Assembly: GCA_944474755.1 (NCBI GenBank)
Contig: OX104117.1
Coordinates: forward strand, 41,185,222-41,249,221
Reading direction: 5' to 3'
Source: Limnoperna fortunei
Taxonomy: Eukaryota; Mollusca; Bivalvia; Mytilida; Modiolidae
DNA length: 64,000 bases
This document shows positions 54,845 to 64,000 of the stretch, in pieces (the stretch's first letter is position 1; each line of letters opens with the position of its first letter). The notes beneath the pieces are model-generated. The model made no database searches and was not told where the DNA came from. It was given only the letters and a program-made list of their open reading frames with translations. Both the position numbers and the translations under genes were made by a program.

Positions 54845-54954
54845 ATGGCAACTATGGATGTACGTCCAAAGATGTTGCAGGGTAGAGAGAGACCAGCTTT
54901 TAAGCATAAACAGCATACACAAAAAGCTTTTGATGTATTGAATCAGCTTAGAAG
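54845..54954 (+). CDS. KLHL2/3: Kelch-like gene, first coding exon
   Basis: ATG at 54845 starts MATMDVRPKMLQGRERPAFK and leads into KAFDVLNQLR, the usual helix before BTB. A TTTTCTATTCTAG acceptor at about 54789-54801 precedes it, so a non-coding exon probably lies upstream. An in-frame TAA at 54803-54805 closes the frame above the ATG. Confidence 0.8.
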
Positions 54955-57900
54955 GTTAGCTATAATTACATGAAATAAGGATTGTCTGCAATTTTTCAGC
55001 AGTCATAAATTTTGTTTGTAGGCAAGTATTTGTTTTATTTATTTGAATAATGTTTAATGCCACTTTTAGCAATATTTAAGCTGTATCATGGCATCAAGTT
55101 TTTATTGGGGAAGAAGCCAGAGTACCCAGAGAGGCAGGAAAACTGGCAATCCTTGTCAATTAAGATTGAAGTCGAGTACACCCTGCCAGCAGTGAAACTC
55201 GAACTAGTAACCTCAGTGTGGACAGACCACATGATTGTGGGCAAGTAACTCTTTGGATTATACACTGTAAAATTTAAGCAAATTGTAATTTCGTTCCAGT
55301 ATGAAATTTTTGACATATTACTCAATATTGCTGAATTGTTTTAGTTTTAATAACATTTCCTTCTGTGTTCTATAAGTATACATGTACATGTAGTAAGTAG
55401 ATTGTTTTAGCAATTTACATGCTGCCTTTTTCTTCTCATGATTTATCATTTTATTAATGTGATAGTGAAAAGAAAAAATGTCTGACATAACTGTGGATAA
55501 CATGTGGTCTGAATAGTTGTTCTGTCTCTAAGAAACTTTGTTTACAAACTTTGATTGGCCATTGATAAAGAGTGTCCAAAAACACACTTTTTACACATTG
55601 ACTGTCAGAGACTATGTGGCTATACCAAAAAGAATCTACTTCTGAGTGACACAAGTTTTCTTCTGAACTTGCATGTTGTGTTTTTCTTTCATCATTTGGT
55701 GATTTGAGAAAAATAGTATCTACCACAAGTGGAAAGGCGAGACAAGAAAATCTCAAATACAAAGCTTAAGGGTAAAGATATATTGTCCATCCCAAGGCTC
55801 TGCAGAGGGATTGGACAAACAGATATCTATGCCCGCGGGTTTGAGAATTTCATGAATCAGCAATTTTCACGAGTGATTTGATACTTTTTCTGACCAGAAT
55901 TCCAGTATTTTAAGGCATTTCTTCAGTATGCTTGATAGCCATTTAATTATACATAATTTGATGTCAATGATGTCATAATTGATGTCACAATTAGCTATCT
56001 CACCTGGTGAGATAGAGAAATCTCAACAACAGAAATCGAAAGTCACAGGATATTTCTATACCTCTTCTGAGAAAAAATGTATCCCATTTTCTAAGACATT
56101 TTAAAATAGATACATTTAGTAGTTTAAGCTAGTAATACATTGGCTGAAGTCATAAGAGATGCAAATAATGATACATACATTATACAGACTACAGCAAACT
56201 GAAATAATATACAATTACTGGCTTTGATGTAGGTTGCTATCGGGATTTATCAGACAGAGAAAATGTAATATTCACTGAGCCGCTAGGCGAGGTGAATATA
56301 CATTTTTGAGGGCTGATAAATCCTGACAGCGACTGTATATCAAAGTCATTAATTGTTTTATAACATGAATAAAACAAACATCTCCCTTGATCAGAAAAAT
56401 CAGAGGATGCCTTTTCTACTGGAGCACCTGCTCATTTTGTAAATGTTGTAATGCTAGTTGCCCATCATATTTTTTATTTAATACTGCATTTTGATACCAA
56501 TTTGCCGATAATCCTGTAGCAGATGTCATGAATTGTGTAAAATACAATTAATACAATTGATTTGATTGGACGAATGAATTTATTAAGACGGCCATTCCGA
56601 TTGGCTTAAACATAAAAACCAGGTTGATATCAGATTCCGCTTGACTACTATGTAGCGTAATCGTGCAGCATACAAACATTTTATGTAATTTTATTATTGT
56701 TGCAATTTATGGTGACAAGAAAGTTGTTTCTAGACTGATCAAAAACACGCAAAATTCTATTCATGTAATAATGCTTGTTAACAAACCATTAACAATTAGC
56801 ATTTCATATGATAAACAGAGGTTGCAGAATGTTTTTTACAGTATTTGTCAAACATGTGATAATATACGTGTAAGTTAATCAAAATCTGCATATATAATAT
56901 GTGTTTGTTTACTTTTTCAGAGAAAATCTTCTTTGTGATGTTGTATTGATAGCTGGAGAAACTGAAATTCCTGCCCATAAAGTAGTCCTATCATCCTGCA
57001 CTTCATATTTCTATGCCATGTTTACACAAGATCTTGCAGAGGCTAAAGCAGACAGGATCACACTTCAAGAAATAGATCCAAAAGCTTTGGTGCTTCTTAT
57101 TGATTTTATTTATACCTCAGAAATTCATGTTACTGAAGAAAATGTTCAGGTAAACATTTAAAATATACTGTTTAGTAGTACACTTATCAACATATATCAT
57201 TATAACAATGTTTCTATTATTTCTGCATATTTTTGGAAATTTTAGCTGCATTTAGACAAATTTTGGTATTTTATTCTTAGGGGTTCATCCATTATTGTCA
57301 ACATTTTTCACATGTTTGCAAAGCCCAATGGATTACATAGAGGGGGTTTAAATTTCAACATTTTTTCTGTTTGTTTTTGTTGTTAAAGTTCTGGAAACTT
57401 TTCCACTTTTGAAAAACATTCTAAGTTGTCCTAATGTTTAAAAAGACAAACTCAATCTGCATGGCCTTCAAAAATGAAAACTGGCTTTCCCTTAGAAAAA
57501 GGTGGACTCAACCACCACCTAGGGGCCAAGTGGTCAAGGTAGTTCGTCTACTATTGATCACGTGGTCTGTCAACACTGAGATTGCGGGTTCGATTCTCAC
57601 TGCAGGCAGGGTGTACTCGACTCCAATCTTAATTGACAAGGATTGCCAGTTTTCCTACCGCAGGCCGGGGGTTTTCTCCGGGTACTCCGGCTTCCTCCCC
57701 CAATAAAAACTGGACGCCATGATATAGCTGAAAAATTGCTCAAAGTGGCGTTAAACACCATTAAACAAACAAACAAACCACCACCTACACCACTGAATGG
57801 AATTTGATAAAACATTCAAATTAAGCTTAATTTATACCAGACTGGTTAGCAGGAACTATAAGATGATTACAGAAAAATCATTTCAAATTGTATAATGTGA

Positions 57901-60900
57901 GAGTTTTGGTTACCAGTAGATACTGGCGACATTGGTAATAGGTGATTAAAATCTCAATTATACTTTGCAATTGTAAAGGCCTGAAGATTTGGCTTATTTT
58001 TTATAATATGTTAACTACAGATATTCAGACCCATCTCAAGAAGGTATAATAGTAATGGCTATGAAATGCATCAATTATTTACCCCGCATGTGAATGGGCA
58101 GATGCAAAATATGTTGACGTTCTCTTTTTGAGTGTGGGGATGGGTTTTCAAAGAGTGCTCTTACAAACTTGTTAAAAATGTTGACAATTATAGATGAACC
58201 TTCATACATTTTGTGACTGTTGTGTGTATTAAAAAAGATCAATTTGTTATTTCAACGGTATGTTTCTGATGTAAAATAAACAAAGGCGAAATTTTGAACT
58301 GTTAATGTTTGTGTTCCCTTATCAGTATTAAAAGAAGTTATTTAGATATGCCAGGTTGATATAAGCATGAACATTTTAAAATCATAAATACAGAAAGATA
58401 AATTTGGACATCATTTACATTTCTTTTTTTATATTAATGTGTAAACCTGTATAAGTACATGTAGTACTTATTAGGTATCTATTTCTTACCATTACAGCCA
58501 GAGAAAAGCTAGTATGGTACTCACATAAAGTTACACATCAGTTATTATAGTTTTAGTTTAAATTGAACTTTTATTAGACTTTACTGCCAGCTGCAAACAT
58601 ACTCCAAATGACAGAAGTGAGAGATGCTTGTTGTGATTTCCTCCAGTCTCAGTTACATCCATCAAACTGTCTAGGTATCCAAGCCTTTTCTGATCTACAT
58701 GCTTGTACAGATCTTAGGAATTACGCCCAAACATACACAGAGCAACATTTTGTGTAAGTAGCTCTCTGTAATTTACCAGCTTGTACAGATCTTAGGAACT
58801 GTGTCCATGGAGCAGCATTTTGTTCTTTAGTTCTATTTGTAATTTTTCAAATAGGTGGATCCATGAATGAGATAGCTTGAAAATGGGAACATAGCTCTGT
58901 GGGAAAACATAATAGAAGTGTAATATTGCAAAAGACGAAAAGAAAATTACAGCTGAAAAAAATAATTGTCCAATGAAATTATTTACATATTAGTGCCCTC
59001 TTGTGTATGTCGCATAAGTGAACTAAATAACTCACTTCATGATGTGATAACATTTACCAGTTACAAAAATTTTAAGTCAACAGTTTGATGGTGCCAACAG
59101 ATACAGTATTGCAATGATATTTTACTGTTTTGTATTTTCGTTGCCTTAGCTACATTGATCTATTACGCTTGTAATAATAACAATGAGATAATTTTCTTTT
59201 TGCTGGAATGATGGGAAGCACTCTATATTAAGACACATTATTGTGACATAGAGGCAACCATGTTTCGTTGTGCCATACTTATTGCGTGTTCCTCAGGCAT
59301 GAAGAGGCAGCAATTGTAAAACAAGAATGTACGTGTTAGTCTCAGTTATGTATGATCAGGATGTGAACTTCTGTCAAACTTCATTAGCTCAAACTCGGAT
59401 CGCTCGAACACCCTGGATTTCTTGAACAACTATAAAAGTATGAAACTTTTCCCTATATAAACAATGTAAAAATTGCTTTGGTTTCTTGAACACCGATTTC
59501 TCGAAAACTCAAACTAAATTAGCAGTCCCAATAGTAAAAATCCATTGAAAAAAACCTTGAATGACTCGAACTAAAATTATTGATGGCTTGGATGATTAAT
59601 TGGTTGTAAAAGGTGTAAAGATTGAAGCCAAGCTTGATCTTTAATGATATAATACATAATAATTAATCTAACCGTCATCAATTTGTATTTATGTACATCT
59701 TTTTCGGCAGATTTGTTGAAATAGGTTAAAATTAATTAAAATATGCACCAATAAATTGCTATCAAATCCAAATCGAGGTTATTGTGCAAACAATATAAAC
59801 AAGAAAAACAGTAAACAGTTTATTTTAACAAAACATAAATATGTACGTAAAACAAGATTTATGAAATGCATTGAAGAAACACAATTTTAGTAATGTCCAA
59901 TGTGACAGAAAACTAATTGAAATATATACACCAATATTGATTCCGGTTAGCTCTTGAACAATCACAAGCCCCAGTTTCTGCAACTCCCAATTTCTCAAAC
60001 AATTTTGTCAGCCCTTTGAGTTCAGGCTATTGAAGTTCGACTGTATCAGCATAGCATAGAAACACAAACACAGAAAAAAAGGTTTTCTTTGAGTTTTCTG
60101 TAACAATTTAATAAATAATTGTTTTATTCAGTGCTATTCTGGAAATACATCTACGGAGCTTCTGCTTCATTATTGAAAACTTAATCAATACAATACTTAG
60201 ACAATTTAAAATTTGGGCAATGGCCATAGATTCTTAAATCTGATACCTTCTTCAATATTTCTTAGGATCTATGTATAAAAAAATCTGTTGCCTTTTGTTC
60301 TTTTAGAGATGTCGTACATTATGACGAGTTTTTGTCTCTACCATGTGAAACTGTGTGTAAACTGATCTCAAGTGACAGACTCACTGTTATAACTGAAGAA
60401 CAGGTTAGTCATAAATATTACTGAACAGAGAAAATGACTGAGTGATTCATGCAGAGTATGGCTTTTATTTTCGTCCGACCAAGGACATTAAGTTGTTGGT
60501 GTAGGACGTAAAAAAACTCCCCAAGTCAAGTCAAGAATAGTGTTTTTCATGGTGTCACTTCCAGAAATCTTAGTGTTGGCACAGAAATCTTAGTGTTGAG
60601 CCAGAAATCTTAGTGTTGACACAGAAATCTCAATGTTGACACTTAATATTGAAAGAAAGTTATCTCAACACTGAAAATGTTTATTTGATATGTTGCTAAA
60701 ATCATTTGTGCATAATCAGCATTATAGACTGTATATCAAGTTCATGTGTAGAAATTTAAAGCTTAAATATTTAATTATTTGCTTTGTAAATAACTTGAAA
60801 CAAATTTTTAGAAACCGCTACATTTAAAATGAATGCTATCAGAGTTTGTTCTTATGAATAAGTAGTAAACTTAAAATGCACATGCAGGTTAAAATAGAAA

Positions 60901-62859
60901 CACCGTTAGAAAGATAGACTGTTATTGTGGTTTGCAGGCACGCACAATGTCATAAATTCATAAAACAAAAAAACAGCAAGTAAAGATAAAATTACGATTG
61001 CAATTGATCAAAAACAGCAATTATCAATAAATAAATTTTAGGTAATAAATTGGCAACATTAGGTCCAGGAATGTTACTTATAAAACAAAAATGGAAATAT
61101 AGATAAACAGATTGATAAATAAGTCCCCAATACATCAAATAAAAGATGAGCAAAGCGAGACATTATATAAAGGGAGATAAACCAAACACAAAATCTCAAA
61201 ATTTAATTAATGACTAAAAGATAGAACTACAAATCACGAAAAAATTAAGAAAAACAAATAAATAAGGTTAAATACTAGGACATTCTACTGGCTTGGAGAA
61301 GTCATGTAAAACATTATTTTGATGCATTTGAGTCATTGAATGGCACCCGTTTCTCTTTCTATTTTTGTCACAACAATACAAAGAAATGCAAACACTTTCC
61401 TGTATGAACTAAACAATGCAGGGGTATAAATGTCCTTTTTAATTTATTTGACAGGTGTATGAAGCTGTCATCTCATGGGTCCAGCATGACATATCCAACA
61501 GGGAACAACATTTATCAATACTTTTAGAAAACGTACGATTTCCTTTGATGACACAAGATTATCTGGTACAAAAGGTAGAAGAGGAACAGATGATAAAAAC
61601 CAGCAGTCGTTGTAAAGACTTTCTTATAGAAGCCATGAAATATCATCTGTTAAAAACAGAACAAAAAGCTATATTTAAAACTCCAAGGACATTACCCAGA
61701 ACTCCTCTAGGTTTACCAAAGGTAATTTATAATCTCTTTAATGTGGACCAGCTGATCACTCTCCAGCACAGAGAACATAGCTGGTTCCCAGATATAACCT
61801 CTGCCTCATGTGATCTCCCATTTACTGCGGGACTACAATTGTTGTCTGCACGCTATGTTTGTAAACAAAAAATGATGTTTGTTAAATAATACACAAGATC
61901 TTATTTATTTTTATTTAGTCTATTCATACGCTTTTGATACAGTTTTACAGTAAAATTACTGTGTTTGTACTCGAAGCTTATCCGCCATGAGAGTTATCTC
62001 TCATGGCGTCGTACCAATGTGTGGCAGAGGTGATTGTGGTTGATGTAGGATATCCATAATCCTTAATCCTTTGCGCAGAGATTGCCAGCTGATGTAAACA
62101 TTTGTATTTGTTGGCATAAATGTTTATGGATGGAGACAAAACTTTTATCATTAGATCCATAAATTTGTGGATTGCATGATTAGCAATTACAATAAAATAG
62201 ATCAAAATATTCGGTTTCCTGTTTTCACTTGACATTATAATAATCCAAGCTGAAATAAAAAGCTTCTAGGAAATCATTTTTTTACTTAACTTTTTGTTGT
62301 TTGCCTATATTGCAGGAACACAGTATGAAAGCATCTAAATTTATTCAACAATCATATTTCAAATAATATATGTTTGTCTAGAGGATGAGGACTGTAAAGA
62401 GGTTGTCATAAATGAACTGTGACATATTAGTTTCTTTGTCTATTATTATTTGCTTATCACTTAAATGGGTACCAGCGGAAGTTACTTGTGAACTAGACAG
62501 ATAAAACAAAAATTTATTAATGCAAGTGTGCTGTAAAGGAAATGTAGTAATGGCGTGATAGATATAGTAAACATAATTACCATCCAAGTTGTGATCAATC
62601 AGTAATACTCCGTTTATATTTATTATTATGAAACATAGCAGCAAATGTTACTGAGACAGCATTTAAAAAAAAAAACATTTTTAATATCTTTTTTTATTTA
62701 TTTTAATTACTTGCATTCTATTTTGTTTTGATAACTTCTAGATTCTATTAGTAATTGGTGGACAAGCTCCTAAAGCCATAAGAAGTGTAGAATGTTATGA
62801 TTTTAAGGAAGAGAGATGGTATCAGTTAGCAGAAATGCCATCAAGACGTTGTCGATGTG
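54845..62859 (+). CDS. KLHL2/3: Kelch-like BTB-BACK-Kelch protein (KLHL2/KLHL3 type), 3' end beyond the window
   Basis: Exons: 54845-54954, 56921-57149, 58578-58753, 60307-60403, 61455-61721 and 62742-62859. All junctions are GT-AG and in phase. The 332 residues seen hold a BTB domain (about 30-140: NLLCDVVLIAGETEIPAHKV, VVLSSCTSYFYAMF, IYTSEIHVTEENVQ), BACK (about 145-250: QSQLHPSNCLGIQAFSDLHA, LISSDRLTV, VRFPLM..DYLVQKVEEE), and the start of kelch repeat 1 (VIGGQAPKAIRSVECYDFKE). VGGQAPKAIRSVECYDF is characteristic of KLHL2/KLHL3. Such proteins recruit substrates to CUL3-RING ubiquitin ligases, WNK kinases in vertebrates. The five remaining kelch repeats should lie right of 64000. Choice between KLHL2 and KLHL3 is not possible, since the two arose within vertebrates. 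Confidence 0.9.
55029..55245 (-). mobile_element. SINE, minus strand, head truncated
   Basis: It runs from the tail (TTTGTTTTATTTATTTGAAT) through the body to the B box complement (AACTCGAACTAGTAACC). The A-box end is missing. It begins about 75 bp after the first coding exon of the Kelch-like gene. Confidence 0.8.
56211..56356. repeat. Snap-back hairpin, about 60-bp arms
   Basis: The left arm ACAATTACTGGCTTTGATGT ... GGATTTATCAG ... TATTCAC pairs with the right arm GTGAATATACAT ... CTGATAAATCC ... ATCAAAGTCATTAATTGT, with mismatches. The loop is about 16 bp. It lies in intron 1 of the Kelch-like gene. Confidence 0.75.
56921..57149 (+). CDS. KLHL2/3: Kelch-like gene, exon 2 (BTB)
   Basis: Acceptor TACTTTTTCAG, donor CAG|GTAAAC. 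It encodes most of the BTB fold, including the conserved D in LLCDVVL and the AHK motif used at the dimer interface and in CUL3 recruitment. Confidence 0.9.
57519..57778 (+). mobile_element. tRNA-derived SINE, full length, well preserved
   Basis: Head AGGGGCCAAGTGGTCAAGG, intact B box GGTTCGATTCTC, body, and tail CATTAAACAAACAAACAAAC. It lies in intron 2 of the Kelch-like gene in the same direction and is very close in sequence to the copy at 35686. Confidence 0.9.
58578..58753 (+). CDS. KLHL2/3: Kelch-like gene, exon 3 (BTB end, BACK start)
   Basis: It encodes TLLPAANILQMTEVRDACCD, then FLQSQLHPSNCLGIQAFSDL and AQTYTEQHF. The donor is GT|GTAAGT. The last 50 bases are partly duplicated in the following intron (58779-58828). 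Confidence 0.9.
59372..60043. mobile_element. Tigger/pogo-like MITE, diverged
   Basis: The left end is GTCAAACTTCATTAGCTCAA, and the reverse complement of the right end is GTCGAACTTCAATAGCCTGA. Inside are repeated TCGAAC/CTTGAAC/TCTCGAA motifs, as in the terminal repeats of Tigger-like elements. TA follows the right end; the left flank has lost it. No transposase. It lies in intron 3 of the Kelch-like gene. Confidence 0.5.
60307..60403 (+). CDS. KLHL2/3: Kelch-like gene, exon 4 (BACK)
   Basis: The 97-nt exon encodes DVVHYDEFLSLPCETVCKLI and SSDRLTVITEEQ. Acceptor TTCTTTTAG, donor CAG|GTTAGT. Confidence 0.9.
60563..60645. repeat. 20-bp tandem repeat
   Basis: Four copies of CAGAAATCTTAGTGTTGACA or close variants (GGCA, AGC, CTCAATG). 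It lies in intron 4 of the Kelch-like gene. Confidence 0.85.
61455..61721 (+). CDS. KLHL2/3: Kelch-like gene, exon 5 (BACK end and linker)
   Basis: 89 codons, phase 0 at both ends. It encodes VYEAVISWVQHDISNREQHL, YLVQKVEEEQMIK, CKDFLIEAMKYHLL and the linker TPRTLPRTPLGLPK. Donor AAG|GTAATT. Confidence 0.9.
62742..62859 (+). CDS. KLHL2/3: Kelch-like gene, exon 6 (first kelch repeat)
   Basis: Encodes ILLVIGGQAPKAIRSVECYD and the strand with ERWYQLAEMPSRRCRC, leaving one base. Relatives usually have RRCRAG here, so the Cys after RRCR is slightly unusual. The donor G|GTAAAA is weaker than the others. Confidence 0.85.
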
Positions 62860-62937
62860 GTAAAAATATAAACCATAAAAAAACAGTTACATTTTCCCTG
62901 ATCACTGTTTTTAAATCTCTGTTTCATATTGCATTTT

Positions 62938-63168
62938 AAGGGATTCGCGGCAGAGTGGTTCAGGTAGTTTGTGTACTATTGATCACGCAGTCTGCCAACA
63001 CAGAGGTTGCAGGTTCGAGTCAGTGTGTACTGGACTCCAATCTTAATTGACAAAGATTGCCAGTTTTCCTACTGAAGGTCAGGGGTTTTCTCCCCTAATA
63101 AAAACTGGAAGCCATGATAGAGCTGAAAAATTGCTGAAAGTTGCGTTAAACAATATTCAAACAAACAA
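62938..63168 (+). mobile_element. tRNA-derived SINE, internally deleted
   Basis: Head AGGGATTCGCGGCAGAGTGG, B box GGTTCGAGTC, body shortened around the TCTC..GGGTACTCCGGC part, and tail CAATATTCAAACAAACAAA. It lies about 80 bp after exon 6 of the Kelch-like gene. Confidence 0.8.
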
Positions 63169-63169
63169 A

Positions 63170-64000
63170 ATCAGAACAAAATGTATCATTTTAAAATGAG
63201 TTTTTATGAAAGAATAGTGTGAATATATAATGAAGATTTGTTTTGTAAACTTGTTTGCATTGTTTCAAAATTGATAACAGATGGACCCCTAATTCAAATT
63301 TTTAACTAGCCCCAACATTTATGCATTTGTTATAGTATGAGTTTTTTTTGTTTCATCTGTCTTGGACAGCTAAACATCTAGGTTCTACATTTTTATTAGT
63401 TGACTGTTTGTTTTCATGTTGTACTAAAATAGTTCCTTTTGCAAAACAAAGGTTTTGGTTAATAATTGGTGTCCTGTTCTCAACTCTTTTTTCCATACTT
63501 TCTTCTTTAGCTATGAATATAGAGGAAATGTGTGCATTATTGCTGGATCGCCTTTTAAGATGTTATTTTGAAAAAAGAAAATTGAGTCATTACCTTGTGA
63601 ATCACAAAGTAATAAACACTCACAAATCTTTGGGATAATAAGTTTATCATATTTAAAATTGAATATGTTCAAACACAATGAAATTCATAGTAAATATTTT
63701 GACAGAGAATTTGAATGATTGAAGTAGTTCACAATATAATGATAATATAAAATTATGGCCTTATCGAAGGGAATATCCATAATTATTTAATCAATAAAAG
63801 GTTATTTTCACAAGGTCTGCAGAACAGAGGAAATATAACTCTTTCGAGATTTAATCATTTGGATATTACCTGAAGTCGATTAACGGCCATAACTGTATTA
63901 TTATACTGAACTAAACACAAACAAGAACAAATGAATATTTTGATGAGGACTGTGTAGTGCTTTAAATTTGGAGCGGTTTTGTACGTGGAATAAATAGCTA
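63170..64000. other. Intron 6 of the Kelch-like gene, open at the window edge
   Basis: No further kelch exon was found before 64000. Short ORFs here have no splice sites in the needed phase. Confidence 0.5.

Overview
The window is an animal nuclear genome segment. It is AT-rich, with split genes, large introns and many small transposable elements, and no operons or bacterial signals. The repeat content points to a bivalve mollusc, possibly a mussel: a tRNA-derived SINE in at least 14 copies, a LINE remnant of a type seen in molluscs, 'AGCTCACC...GGTGAGC' composite repeats, and a core-repeat element with a 146-bp array. That assignment rests on recognition and not on a search.

Three genes are visible. 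(1) At 361-1067 (+) are the last two coding exons of a protein with a cysteine-rich, VWC-like module and a polar tail, followed by an AATAAA signal. (2) From 48560 down to about 13.85 kb (-) runs a gene of at least 12 exons. It encodes two tandem calponin-homology (CH) domains, then a long Ser/Arg/Pro-rich disordered region and a coiled coil, about 1650 residues in all. All junctions from the start codon to the penultimate exon agree in phase. Only the frame of the last exon is uncertain. (3) From 54845 (+) to the right edge are six exons of a Kelch-like BTB-BACK-Kelch protein of the KLHL2/KLHL3 type. It is cut in its first kelch repeat by the window end. Genes 2 and 3 are divergent and their start codons lie about 6.3 kb apart.

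Layout. 0-1.1 kb: 3' end of gene 1. 1.1-13.8 kb: intergenic and TE-rich. It holds a 21-bp GC-rich minisatellite, a dead Tc1-like transposon (6302-8345) carrying a 554-bp near-perfect palindrome, and a LINE remnant (minus strand) interrupted by a 465-bp MITE with 9-bp target duplications. 13.8-48.6 kb: gene 2, whose introns hold SINEs, a 1.24-kb element with seven exact-period 146-bp repeats, two snap-back hairpins and several minisatellites. One minisatellite has copied a splice acceptor. 48.6-54.8 kb: divergent intergenic region with an 803-bp inverted-repeat element flanked by 10-bp direct repeats and a 1.9-kb repeat built of about 490-bp units. 54.8-64 kb: gene 3, with SINEs, a snap-back hairpin and a Tigger/pogo-like MITE in its introns.

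The three genes have no evident joint pathway. Gene 2 is probably an actin- or cytoskeleton-binding protein. Gene 3 is probably a CUL3 ubiquitin-ligase adaptor. No prokaryote-type system, CRISPR array or operon was found. The least explained items are gene 2 itself, the tandemly copied splice acceptor at 28.3-28.5 kb, and the nested palindromes and inverted-repeat elements.
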